Below are positions 15,560 to 22,748 of a stretch of 22,748 nt of DNA, piece after piece (within the stretch, counting starts at the first letter, position 1; the number at the start of each line of letters is the position of its first letter). The position numbers and the translations under genes are program-made. The stretch covers positions 1 through 22,748 of the forward strand of contig JAJZNY010000292.1 of the NCBI GenBank assembly GCA_021852245.1, given 5' to 3'. Source of the stretch: Planctomycetota bacterium (GTDB lineage: Bacteria > Planctomycetota > Phycisphaerae > WQYP01). The notes below the pieces were generated by a model. That model worked only from the letters and a program-made list of their open reading frames with translations. It was not told the DNA's origin and did not search any database.

Positions 15560-16030
15560 CTACCATTGGATTCGATCGCCTCGCCTGTCGGTGTAAATGC
15601 CGAAAAGAATGAAAACTGTATCGGAGAGCCACCACGGGATCGTGATGATCAGGCCGTAAATGGACAGGGAAAGCAGCAGCATGAAGATGCCGCGGATGTA
15701 ATTACCGGCGTAGAAATGGTGAAAGCCGAGAAGTCCAAAAACCACGCAAATCAACAGGGCGACAAGAATATGGCGGGAAGAGCGATGACGGACAAGTTCA
15801 CGCTGGGCCTGCGCAAAATGGTGCCCGGAATGGATGCCCGAATGATAACCCGTGTGGGAGGTGTAAAAAACACCCGTGCCCGGTAAGCCTACCGTTCGGC
15901 GTATGCCCGTTCGTCCGACGGTAACATGGGCTCCGCGGAAGCCGGCCGACAGCGATGCCCCATGCTTTGAGAAATTGACGGTGAGGCCGGGTGCGATGCG
16001 CACCCGCCTGAAAAATCTCACGTAACCCAT
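15560..16030 (-). CDS. DUF4236-TM2 domain membrane protein
   Basis: This 156-residue protein fuses two small domains. The N-terminus (1-55) matches DUF4236: the arginine-rich RFFRRVRIAPGLTVNFSKHG, then VTVGRTGIRRTVGLPGTGVFYT. The C-terminal part (about 88-145) is a TM2 domain: two hydrophobic helices around the GFHHFYAGNYIRGIF turn. A His-rich linker (HTGYHSGIHSGHHF) joins them. Neither domain has a defined function. A GGGGTGG lies just before ATG 16030. It is followed by the YkgJ-type gene on the same strand (64 bp gap to the ATG chosen there). Confidence 0.88.
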   Translation of the reverse strand: MGYVRFFRRVRIAPGLTVNFSKHGASLSAGFRGAHVTVGRTGIRRTVGLPGTGVFYTSHTGYHSGIHSGHHFAQAQRELVRHRSSRHILVALLICVVFGLLGFHHFYAGNYIRGIFMLLLSLSIYGLIITIPWWLSDTVFILFGIYTDRRGDRIQW

Positions 16031-16165
16031 CGACCACCCCCGGCTGGAAAAGACACGCTTGCGATCATGTTAACACCTCAATCGGCAAGCTCAAGACGCC
16101 GGGTTTTGTCATCAAGAAAAAATTTCAAATTTATTCTGCAGCATTGAACCTCGCGGACCGATCGG

Positions 16166-16188
16166 CCGCCCCGCGATGGGCGGTTTTG
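16166..16188 (+). terminator. possible intrinsic terminator or leader hairpin
   Basis: CCGCCC (16166-16171), loop CGCGAT, GGGCGG (16178-16183), then TTTTG. On the plus strand it has the form of a rho-independent terminator, but no plus-strand gene lies immediately upstream. It could belong to an unrecognised short RNA or act as an attenuator for the 16316 gene. Confidence 0.35.
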
Positions 16189-16315
16189 TGGCTCTGGTAT
16201 ATCGGTCGCGGCCGGTTAAAATCATGAGTTGTACGCTCAAGCGGGAGAATGCTGAAACATTGAAATGTCTCAGCAGGGGACACATTGGGGCGACGAAAGT
16301 TTTGGGAGTTCACTT

Positions 16316-16492
16316 ATGGGGCTTATTGGGTGGATATTCTGGCTGGTCGAAATTATCCTCATTCTTTACTGCCTGATTGATGTTATTTCCAAAAGTAAAT
16401 CCACCGGGTGGAAGGTTCTCTGGGTGATCGTCATCTTTATTTTCCCGATTATTGGATCCATACTGTACATACTCATTGGTAAAAATACCTGA
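16316..16492 (+). CDS. Small PLDc_N-like membrane protein, copy 1
   Basis: This 58-residue protein is composed almost wholly of two membrane helices around a TGWKVLW turn, ending FPIIGSILYILIGK. This is the pattern of the phospholipase D N-terminal membrane domain (PLDc_N) occurring without the catalytic part. I chose ATG 16316 over the in-frame ATG at 16265, because GGGAG lies 7 nt upstream of the former and the extra residues (MSQQGTHWGD and onward) are hydrophilic and unlike the family. It is a paralogue of the 16660 gene downstream. Function is unknown. Confidence 0.82.
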   Translation: MGLIGWIFWLVEIILILYCLIDVISKSKSTGWKVLWVIVIFIFPIIGSILYILIGKNT

Positions 16493-16516
16493 CCACGCGG
16501 TGCAACGGATTAACGG

Positions 16517-16545
16517 CCGACATGCCGCCTGCCGGGCGCTACAAT
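16517..16545 (+). promoter_or_regulatory. possible promoter of the 16660 gene
   Basis: CCGACA (16517-16522), a 17-bp spacer and TACAAT (16540-16545) form a plausible sigma-70 pair. The leader of about 108 nt begins with a very short open frame (MADD and stop) at 16550. Confidence 0.4.
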
Positions 16546-16659
16546 AACCATGGCGGCCGATGATTGAGCCCGGTCCACCGGCATGGTCCGGATCACCGGT
16601 GAAATACGCGGTTTTCCCCGGTAGCAGTCGCCGGATATCCGCCAAAGCGGGGTATCGCC

Positions 16660-16848
16660 ATGCATCTGATATTTCTACTCCCCATGATGTTGATCGGCCT
16701 GATCGGGTTGCTGATTCAAATCGCCTGCCTGATCAGCGTCGCTGTGAAGCCCAAAGATGCGGGGTGGAAAGTGGTGTGGGCGCTGATCATCATATTTTTC
16801 CCATTTCTTGGATGCCTGATTTACATTCTGGTCGGACGGAAAATTTAA
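16660..16848 (+). CDS. Small PLDc_N-like membrane protein, copy 2
   Basis: This 62-residue protein has two membrane helices around a DAGWKVVWAL turn and the ending FPFLGCLIYILVGRK, matching the 16316 product along most of its length. Function is unknown; both probably sit in the cytoplasmic membrane. A GCGGGG stretch precedes the ATG by about 8 nt. The pair and the adjacent DUF4236-TM2 gene form a small cluster of short membrane proteins. Confidence 0.85.
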   Translation: MHLIFLLPMMLIGLIGLLIQIACLISVAVKPKDAGWKVVWALIIIFFPFLGCLIYILVGRKI

Positions 16849-16901
16849 TACTCGCATGGTATTGACCGGTCATGCGAGCGGCATCGCCGTGATGCGGGGC
16901 T

Positions 16902-17582
16902 CTACACGGACGGGGCGATGGCTGTATCCTCAGCCGTCTTGCCGGAAAGCATTCCCGCATCAAATAATCCGGTCAGATACCATCCGTCGCGGCGCGGCTC
17001 GACGATGCAAATCAGGCCGTTGGTCAGGGGAAATCGGCGCGGTGCACCCTCCGGCAGCCCCAGGATGTGCCAGATGACATGTTTCATCACACCCCCATGT
17101 GACACAACCAGACTATCCCCGCCCGGATGCCGCTGTGCAATCGCATCAAGAATCTTCGAAACCCTCTGCCAGAGCTGTTGATCGGTCTCTACCCCGGCTA
17201 CGCCGGTCCAGTCCGCCAGATCGCCATTTTCAACGATCCGATTCCCGTCGGCGGCGCGGATGCTGCGCACCTGCTCCCAGGTTTTGCCCTCAAACTCGCC
17301 CAGATGGCGCTCTCGCAACTCGGGCGTACAGGAAACGGTGAGTCCGAGTTTGTCGCCGATGATCTCGGCTGTCTGGGCGGCGCGGGGAAGATCGCTGGAG
17401 TACAGGGCGGCAAACGGGCTTTGCTGCCGCGTATCAAAAAGCCAATCGGCCAGTAATTTTGCTTGGGCGCGGCCCATGGCGTTGAGTTCGGTGGGGGTGT
17501 GCCCCTGAATTCTCCGCTGGGAATTCCAGTCGGTCTGGCCGTGGCGCACCAGCCAGATGCGTGTCACCGGTGGAATGTTCAT
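16902..17582 (-). CDS. Histidine phosphatase family protein (phosphoglycerate mutase-like)
   Basis: This 226-residue protein has the catalytic RHG motif LVRHGQTDWN (phosphoacceptor His14), the YSSDLPRAAQTAEII segment, the acidic LRERHLGEFEGKTW region and the second histidine in VVSHGGVMKHV. The branch contains dPGM-like phosphatases such as CobC and broad-range sugar-phosphate phosphatases. The substrate is not evident, and no cobalamin genes are near. GGAG lies 10 nt before ATG 17582. A 7-bp palindrome lies 23-38 bp upstream. It follows the epimerase gene on the same strand after 90 bp, so a shared transcript is possible. Confidence 0.93.
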   Translation of the reverse strand: MNIPPVTRIWLVRHGQTDWNSQRRIQGHTPTELNAMGRAQAKLLADWLFDTRQQSPFAALYSSDLPRAAQTAEIIGDKLGLTVSCTPELRERHLGEFEGKTWEQVRSIRAADGNRIVENGDLADWTGVAGVETDQQLWQRVSKILDAIAQRHPGGDSLVVSHGGVMKHVIWHILGLPEGAPRRFPLTNGLICIVEPRRDGWYLTGLFDAGMLSGKTAEDTAIAPSV

Positions 17583-17604
17583 GCTCGCTGTGCTCCTGTT
17601 ATGA

Positions 17605-17620
17605 GGTGATCCTGATCACC
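17605..17620. promoter_or_regulatory. palindrome upstream of the phosphatase gene
   Basis: GGTGATC, CT, GATCACC forms a perfect 7-bp inverted repeat 23-38 bp upstream of the phosphatase start codon. It may be an operator or a leader hairpin just ahead of the ribosome-binding site. Confidence 0.45.
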
Positions 17621-17672
17621 GGCGGGCCGCAAGACGGGGATGTTTTTTGCCGCCACACCGCCATAAACGCCG

Positions 17673-18629
17673 CTATATTATTTTTTCCTGCCGCAGCCAA
17701 GCGATGAAGCGCTCGAGTCCTTCCCGCACCTGCACCTTGGGTTCATAACCGAGCTGCTGCCGGGCGCGGGTGATGTCAGCATAGGTGATTTTCGGTTCGG
17801 AAAGGGGTGCCGGGACGGCATGGATCCGGGCGGTTTTGCCCAGGATCTGTTCCAGCGTGCGGACAAATTCCGTGTTCTCCACCGGATTCCCGCACCCCAG
17901 GTTGAAGATGCGATAACCTTCGGGGGTGTCGAGGGCCCTGAGGAAACCGTCGAGGATGTCATCGATGTAGGTCCAGTCGCGTTTGAGTCTGCCGCCGTCA
18001 AAAAGGGTAAGCTCGCGCCCCGCGAGAATGTCCGTCGTCCACTGCCAGGGCATCATATCCGGGCGGCCGTGGGGGCCGTAAACATTGAAAAATCGCAGCA
18101 CTGTGACCGGCATTGAAAAAACATGAGCATAGGAATGACTGAATATCTCCATGGCCCGCTTGCTGGCCGGATAGGCGGCCAGCGGACGATCGGCGGCGGC
18201 GGATTCAGTAAACGGTACCGGTGTTGAACTGCCGTAAACCGATCCCGTAGACGCCAGCAGCAGGTGAACGGGCCCCTGCGATCGGGCGGCCTCAAAGAGA
18301 TTCACCGATCCGTGCACATTGACGGTGGAATAGAGTGCCGGGTTCTTCACGCTGTAGCGAACCGATGCCATGGCCCCGATATGGGCAAGCGCATCAAAGC
18401 GATGGGTATCAAAGAGTTTCCGCACGGCGGCGGCATCGCAGAAATCAACCTGTGCAAAGGTAAAGCCGGGCAGCAATTGAATATCCGCCAGATTACGTTT
18501 TTTCAGGCTGGTATCGTAGTAGTCGTTGAGATTGTCGATGCCGACCACCTCGTCTCCGCGCTGCAGAAGTTTCAGGGCAAGACGTGATCCGATGAACCCG
18601 GCTGCCCCGGTGACTAATATTTGTGCCAT
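17673..18629 (-). CDS. NAD-dependent nucleotide-sugar epimerase (UDP-glucuronate 4-epimerase-like)
   Basis: This 318-residue extended short-chain dehydrogenase/reductase likely epimerises UDP-glucuronate or a related nucleotide sugar for envelope polysaccharide. The Rossmann motif TGAAGFIG (residues 7-14) binds NAD. IDNLNDYYD is typical of the GalE/capsular-epimerase branch. The catalytic residues are Ser in STGSVYG and the YPASK pair. The C-terminal DWTYIDDILDG and FNLGCGNPVE complete the family pattern. I chose ATG 18629 because AAAGGA precedes it at about 10 nt and the Rossmann motif begins at once. It lies 49 bp after deoC on the same strand. Confidence 0.92.
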   Translation of the reverse strand: MAQILVTGAAGFIGSRLALKLLQRGDEVVGIDNLNDYYDTSLKKRNLADIQLLPGFTFAQVDFCDAAAVRKLFDTHRFDALAHIGAMASVRYSVKNPALYSTVNVHGSVNLFEAARSQGPVHLLLASTGSVYGSSTPVPFTESAAADRPLAAYPASKRAMEIFSHSYAHVFSMPVTVLRFFNVYGPHGRPDMMPWQWTTDILAGRELTLFDGGRLKRDWTYIDDILDGFLRALDTPEGYRIFNLGCGNPVENTEFVRTLEQILGKTARIHAVPAPLSEPKITYADITRARQQLGYEPKVQVREGLERFIAWLRQEKII

Positions 18630-18678
18630 GTTGTAGCGATCCTTTTTTCCCAAGAGCCTTTCGCGCGTCCCCGCGAAC

Positions 18679-19524
18679 TCACGCCACCTGCTCGCCCGCC
18701 TGACGCAGAATCTCCAGGCTGGCCGAGCATCCGATCCGATCCGCACCGGCTCCCATCATGGCGAGAGCGTCGGCGGCGGTGCGAATACCACCCGATGCCT
18801 TGACCTTCAGCGGGCCGGCATGTTTTTTCAACAGGCGAACCGCTTCAACCGTGGCTCCCCCGGCGGGATGAAAGCCAGTACTGGTTTTGACAAAATCCGC
18901 ACCGCCGCTGATCGCCGCTTCGCACCCAAGGGCAATCTGGTGTTCATTGAGAACAGCTGTCTCCAATATCACTTTAACAACGGTTCTACTCCAGACACTG
19001 CGGGCAGCGCGCACCACCTCCATCACCTCTTCGCGGGCGGCGGGCAGATCGCCTGCCAACAGCAGCGGAATAAACATCACCATGTCGATTTCATTGCATC
19101 CATCCTTGACGCAACTCGACGCTTCGACGGCCTTGATCGTGAGACGCCCCGCGCCGAGTGGAAAACCGACGCAGCCGGCGATGGCGGGGAGTTCTTCCAG
19201 CGGTCGGCCGCGACTTGCGGCGAGTTCCGCAGCCGTCTCCGACGCCAGATGCGCCCATCGGGGATTGACGCAGACCGCGGCAAAGCGATGTTCAAATGCC
19301 TCGATCACCAGACGGCGGATGTCAGCGGCGCCCGCTTCGGCCTTGAGCAGCGTGTGGTCAATTCGTCGCGCGATCTCGCTTCGGAGCGATGAATGATTTT
19401 CAGTATGGCTATCCGGGTAACTGATGGCTCCTCCTTGATCGAGGGACAAATTCCAATTGGACAAGGTTATAAACGATGCTCGCGGGAATTTCCTGCATAT
19501 CCGCCCGATAATTTCCGCCTGCAT
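18679..19524 (-). CDS. deoC: Deoxyribose-phosphate aldolase
   Basis: DeoC cleaves 2-deoxyribose-5-phosphate to glyceraldehyde-3-phosphate and acetaldehyde in deoxynucleoside breakdown. Visible motifs are IDHTLLKAEA, AVCVNPRW, the KDGCNEIDMV region, VKVILETAVL and the Schiff-base lysine in ADFVKTSTGFHP, followed by VKASGGIRT. The start is doubtful. ATG 19524 gives 281 residues, but the first 33 look untranslated in composition. The best Shine-Dalgarno, AAGGAGGAG at about 19430-19438, lies inside this frame, with no ATG, GTG or TTG just after it. An ATC at 19425 would give a 248-residue protein of normal family length. Confidence 0.93.
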   Translation of the reverse strand: MQAEIIGRICRKFPRASFITLSNWNLSLDQGGAISYPDSHTENHSSLRSEIARRIDHTLLKAEAGAADIRRLVIEAFEHRFAAVCVNPRWAHLASETAAELAASRGRPLEELPAIAGCVGFPLGAGRLTIKAVEASSCVKDGCNEIDMVMFIPLLLAGDLPAAREEVMEVVRAARSVWSRTVVKVILETAVLNEHQIALGCEAAISGGADFVKTSTGFHPAGGATVEAVRLLKKHAGPLKVKASGGIRTAADALAMMGAGADRIGCSASLEILRQAGEQVA

Positions 19525-19577
19525 TGAAATCTTTCATCCGCATGGGACAGATAATTCCAAAACCGGCAAATTCTTCT

Positions 19578-19615
19578 CAAGTTGCAGATGCAACTTGCCG
19601 GGCATCGACTATAAT
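19578..19615 (+). promoter_or_regulatory. palindrome and -10 box between deoC and the UVR-motif gene
   Basis: CAAGTTGCA, GA, TGCAACTTG (19578-19597) is a perfect 9-bp inverted repeat. A consensus -10 TATAAT follows at 19610-19615, 55 bp before the ATG at 19671. The palindrome covers the expected -35 position, which has no good hexamer, so an operator or activator site is suggested. It lies between divergent genes and could serve both. Confidence 0.6.
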
Positions 19616-19670
19616 TCGGTTGTGATGGCTCGATGGTCTGTGTGTTCTGATAGGCCGGGAGGTTTTTACA

Positions 19671-20570
19671 ATGGGACGACCGATTGAAAACGCCCAGGGA
19701 GTGGATATCTCCAGCGCATTGGCCGGATGGGATTACCAGCCCGGTGAAGTTAATGTGCGGCTTATCCGCGGAAATGACGGCCGACGGAAAATTCAGCTTC
19801 GCCTTGACCTCGGGTTGCTGCAGATGGAAACGACCGGCCGACCGGACGGTAAACGGCCTAACAACTGTGCCAGTGAACTCGAGTACCAATTACGCCGCAA
19901 GCGGGCATTCGAACGCAAACATGAATCCGCCGCTCCGTTTTTGATTTCGCATGCCGATGTCCGGGCGTTGCGGGAAGAGTCCGGTATGTATTACCACCGC
20001 TACGTTTCGTTTTTCGTGCTTGGGGATTACAAGGCGGTTGTCCGGGATACACAGCATAATCTGGATATTTTTGATCTCTGCCGGACCGCAGCGCGAAATC
20101 TCAGCGACCGGAGCGCCCTTGAGCATTACCGCCCGCACGTATTGATGATGCAGGGACGGGCGCGGGCCTGCGCCGCACTCAAGCATCATTATCTGGGGTC
20201 CGCATTGGGATATCTGCGGGGGGCACTCAAACAGATCGAACATTGCCTCTCGCAGGATCCCCGCCATCCGATTGATATTAAATATTCTGCGGAAGCCCGC
20301 GTCCTGATGCATCTGATTCAGGATATCAAGCGTCAACTGCCGACCGATCCGCGTGAAGAATTGCAGCAACTCCTGACCAAGGCGGTGCAGACCGAAAATT
20401 TTGAAGAAGCCGCAGCCCTGCGCGATCAAATCATGGCCATGGAGACGATGTGCAGTGTTGAGCGACCGGCATCGCCGGGCAAGCACGGTCGGCGGCACCG
20501 CGCCGCGCCGCCGGGCGATTCAACTTCAGATGCCACTCCGCCGCGGGACAATCCCTCATCGCAGGCGTAA
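19671..20570 (+). CDS. UVR-motif protein of unknown function
   Basis: This 299-residue protein carries near its C-terminus a UVR motif (PF02151-like; LLTKAVQTENFEEAAALRDQI), the helical hairpin that links UvrB and UvrC and is also found in clamp-loader-like and stress proteins. The N-terminal part contains a patterned beta-rich segment (VNVRLIRGNDGRRKIQLRLDLGLLQM). The middle is helical (YVSFFVLGDYKAVVRDTQHNL and following), reminiscent of tetratricopeptide-like packing. The C-terminal 40 residues are Pro/Arg/Ser-rich and probably disordered. No UvrB or UvrC catalytic domain is present, so a repair role is only a possibility. GGGAGG lies 8 nt before the ATG. From memory, similar proteins are common in planctomycetes. 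Confidence 0.85.
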   Translation: MGRPIENAQGVDISSALAGWDYQPGEVNVRLIRGNDGRRKIQLRLDLGLLQMETTGRPDGKRPNNCASELEYQLRRKRAFERKHESAAPFLISHADVRALREESGMYYHRYVSFFVLGDYKAVVRDTQHNLDIFDLCRTAARNLSDRSALEHYRPHVLMMQGRARACAALKHHYLGSALGYLRGALKQIEHCLSQDPRHPIDIKYSAEARVLMHLIQDIKRQLPTDPREELQQLLTKAVQTENFEEAAALRDQIMAMETMCSVERPASPGKHGRRHRAAPPGDSTSDATPPRDNPSSQA

Positions 20571-20825
20571 TTTGCCGCTGATCCTGATCTTGCGGTCCGC
20601 TCGGCTGTTTTTCAGTTTCAAGCTCCCGCCCGCCGGGCTCAACGGCCCCTCCCTCGGCCTGCCGACTATCCTTCACCGAACCCATCGGCCCAAAAAAAAC
20701 GTCTTTTCCCGAATTGTCTTGTTGATTCAGCCTCTGCGGATTACGCTATAACCTTTGGCGGAGGTGTCATTGCGGCAAGGATCGCCCGGCGATCGCGTCC
20801 GCCACGTGAAAGTTTTGGAGTTCCC
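20571..20825. other. intergenic region before the LysM gene
   Basis: I see no gene in this 255 bp stretch. It holds an A8 run near 20692-20699 and the promoter-like pair at 20722-20752. No strong hairpin-plus-T terminator for the UVR-motif gene was found. Confidence 0.5.
20722..20752 (+). promoter_or_regulatory. possible promoter of the LysM gene
   Basis: TTGATT (20722-20727), a 19-bp spacer and TATAAC (20747-20752) resemble a sigma-70 promoter with slightly long spacing. The predicted leader is about 68 nt. Confidence 0.45.
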
Positions 20826-21791
20826 ATGCGTACGGATGTTAAAATCGCCCTGGTCGCGGCGATTGTCCTCATTATCCTTGTGGTGGTGTACATCGAACTC
20901 AGGCATTCGTCAAAGAGGGCCGTGCTGCAGAATACGGCGGCGTCTTCGGCCCCACCGCTGGTGCAGTCGAATAACCCGGCACCGAACCCGGACAACTCTC
21001 TGGCATCGAGCGAAAATCCGGTAGGGGGGGCGGCCAGTGTTCCGCTTCCAACCCCTGCCACCATGCCGACAACCGGCCCCGCCACCACAACGGCCGTTTC
21101 TCCGAGTACCTTGCCGACGACTTCTCCAGCCGGGACGCAGCCTTCAGCCGGCTCGTTAACTACTAATACCTCCTCTGCCTCTCAGGGGCTGGGAAATAAT
21201 CTGGGGGTGGATAACTCCATCTCTGACAATTCCAGCACGGGTGGCTTGGGGGCAACTTCAGATAATTCCTCAAACAGCGGCCTTGGCCTTGGTAATAATT
21301 CGGGCGGAGGCATCAGTTCATCCGGCGGTACCGGTATCAATACGGGTACGACGCCGAACGCTTCGTCAGGATCGGGTTCCGGTAGTAGACACTATTATCG
21401 CATCCGGCGGGGTGATACGCTCGTCGGTATCTCGCGGGCAATCTATGGCACGCCCGGTATGGTGACGGCCATTGAGGCGGCCAACCCCGGTCTCTCGGCC
21501 CGCGATCTGCGGATTGGTCAGCGGATACGCCTGCCGCGCAAAACCCGCCATATGGCCACCTCGCACCATCGCAGAAGCTACCGCCGATCTGTCAGCCGCC
21601 GGCACATTCATTCATCTCATGGCGGCCGGGTGTACATCGTCCGGAGCGGTGACGATCTGTATTCCATCGCACGCCGCGAATACCATAACGGGGCGGATTG
21701 GAAAATCATTTACCGAGCCAACCGGCGGAAGATCGGTCCGAATCCCGCGCACATTTTCGTCGGAGAACGCCTCTACATACCTGCCCGCTGA
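20826..21791 (+). CDS. Membrane-anchored protein with two LysM domains
   Basis: This 321-residue protein begins with a single membrane helix (IALVAAIVLIILVVVYIEL, about 7-25), probably an uncleaved anchor. A linker of about 150 residues rich in Ser, Thr, Asn, Gly and Pro follows, then two LysM peptidoglycan-binding units. LysM 1 runs from YYRIRRGDTLVGISRAIYG to LRIGQRIRLP; LysM 2 runs from VYIVRSGDDLYSIARREY to FVGERLYIPAR at the C-terminus. A very basic His/Arg-rich stretch separates the units. It likely tethers the inner membrane to the cell wall; no hydrolase domain is present. GGAG precedes the ATG by about 5 nt. serS starts 43 bp downstream. Confidence 0.9.
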   Translation: MRTDVKIALVAAIVLIILVVVYIELRHSSKRAVLQNTAASSAPPLVQSNNPAPNPDNSLASSENPVGGAASVPLPTPATMPTTGPATTTAVSPSTLPTTSPAGTQPSAGSLTTNTSSASQGLGNNLGVDNSISDNSSTGGLGATSDNSSNSGLGLGNNSGGGISSSGGTGINTGTTPNASSGSGSGSRHYYRIRRGDTLVGISRAIYGTPGMVTAIEAANPGLSARDLRIGQRIRLPRKTRHMATSHHRRSYRRSVSRRHIHSSHGGRVYIVRSGDDLYSIARREYHNGADWKIIYRANRRKIGPNPAHIFVGERLYIPAR

Positions 21792-21834
21792 ATGGGTCAG
21801 GTTCCGGTTCAAGCAGTTTCGGGAATATCACGGC

Positions 21835-22748
21835 ATGCTGGATATTAAATTTATACGCGAATCGCCGGACGCGGTTCGCCACGGTGCTCAGGCCAAGAAC
21901 ATCCCCATCGAGCTGGATCGCCTGCTGGAACTTGACGCCCAAAGGCGTCATCTCCAAACGCAGCTTCAGGCGCTCACCACCGAGCAGAATCAGATCAGTC
22001 GCGACATCGGCCCGCTGATGGGGCAGTTGAAAAAGATATCCGATCCCGCCGCCAAGGCGCAGCTTGAGAGCCGGGCACAGGCTCTGCGGCAGAAATCGAC
22101 GGAACTCAAATCGCAGGCGGCTGAGCTGGAGGAGCAGATTCGATCGTTGGATCCCCAGATTGATGCCATTCTGCTCACCATTCCGCAGCCGCCCGATGAG
22201 GATGTCCCCGCGGGAAAAAGTTCCGAAGATAATGTTGAACTCCGCCGTTGGGGACAGATTCCGACATTTGATTTTACGCCGCAGAGCCATGTTGACCTTG
22301 GCCGCAAGCTCAGGCTTTTTGATGTCGAGCGGGGGGTGAAACTCGCCGGTTCTCGCAGTTATTTTCTCACCGGCGCGGGAGCTCTGCTACATCAGGCGGT
22401 GTTGCGCCTGGCCATGGACATGATGGTTCATGAAAAAGGATTCACGCCCATGGCGGTTCCGGTGCTGGTAAAAGAGGCGGCGATGCGGGGGACGGGCTTT
22501 TTCCCTGCGGGGCGGGAGCAGGCTTACCGGGTCGGCGAGATCAATGAAACCGGCGACGACGAGCGATATCTGACGGGTACCGGCGAGGTGGGCCTCACCG
22601 CCATGTACATGGACGAAATCTTGGACCACTCGCAACTGCCGCTCAAACTCGTTACCCAGAGCACCTGCTTTCGCCGCGAGGCGGGGACCTACGGCAAAGA
22701 CACCACCGGTCTTTATCGCATCCACCAGTTCGATAAGGTGGAGCAGGT
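21835..22748 (+). CDS. serS: Serine-tRNA ligase, 3' end beyond the window
   Basis: Class II seryl-tRNA synthetase charges tRNA-Ser. The N-terminus MLDIKFIRESPDAVR and the long coiled-coil tRNA-binding arm (about 28-105) are complete. The catalytic core is present up to motif 2: RSYFLTGAGALLHQAVLRLAMD, LTGTGEVGLT, CFRREAGTYGKDTTGLYRIHQF. The frame is open to the last base, so about 304 residues are seen of roughly 425 expected. The serine-binding TxE reads TGE where TAE is usual, a conservative change. There is only a weak GGGA before ATG 21835, which is fixed by the family's typical N-terminus. Confidence 0.97.
   Translation, partial: MLDIKFIRESPDAVRHGAQAKNIPIELDRLLELDAQRRHLQTQLQALTTEQNQISRDIGPLMGQLKKISDPAAKAQLESRAQALRQKSTELKSQAAELEEQIRSLDPQIDAILLTIPQPPDEDVPAGKSSEDNVELRRWGQIPTFDFTPQSHVDLGRKLRLFDVERGVKLAGSRSYFLTGAGALLHQAVLRLAMDMMVHEKGFTPMAVPVLVKEAAMRGTGFFPAGREQAYRVGEINETGDDERYLTGTGEVGLTAMYMDEILDHSQLPLKLVTQSTCFRREAGTYGKDTTGLYRIHQFDKVEQ

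Overview
The window looks like chromosomal DNA from a moderately GC-rich planctomycete, most likely class Phycisphaerae. This is an inference. It rests on a secreted tandem DUF4159 protein, a UVR-motif protein of planctomycete type, large secreted proteins of unknown function, and housekeeping genes set in many short, mixed-orientation units. No rRNA, tRNA, transposase or integrase was recognised.

Layout: (1) 27-2528, ftsK (DNA translocase). (2) 2619-7400, a tightly coupled three-gene restriction-modification-like operon: a short motif-I methyltransferase-like protein, an Eco57I-class N6-adenine methyltransferase, and a GIY-YIG-like/superfamily 2 helicase. (3) 7377-8732, a very regular CRISPR array of 21 repeats of 36 bp and 20 unique spacers of exactly 30 bp. 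Its last repeat is degenerate and overlaps the 3' end of the helicase gene. On the minus strand the repeat begins GTTGCGGATTGC and ends GTTACACT, like type II-C (Cas9) repeats. No cas gene is in the window. (4) 8733-9167, a leader-like AT-rich region with a 22-bp duplicated dyad and a 21-nt shortened repeat copy that could be a tracrRNA anti-repeat or a decayed repeat. (5) 9168-10673, a secreted tandem DUF4159 protein. (6) 10837-12707, an amt-PII ammonium module on the minus strand with unusual key residues in both proteins. (7) 13195-15027, a large secreted protein of unknown function. (8) 15031-16848, a YkgJ-type cysteine-cluster protein, a DUF4236-TM2 protein and two small PLDc_N-like membrane proteins. 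(9) 16902-19524, a histidine phosphatase, a nucleotide-sugar epimerase and deoC on the minus strand. (10) 19671 to the end, a UVR-motif protein, a LysM membrane protein and the 5' two-thirds of serS.

The interesting block is 2.6-8.9 kb, a small defence island between ftsK and ordinary envelope and metabolic genes. The restriction operon runs rightward and ends inside the CRISPR array, while repeat sequence, degeneracy and leader position all say that the array is read leftward. The two are therefore convergent. Each intact repeat also carries a promoter-like TTGCTC-16-TACACT, as is known for Neisseria type II-C arrays. The array needs Cas9, Cas1 and Cas2 from elsewhere in the genome, or is an orphan.
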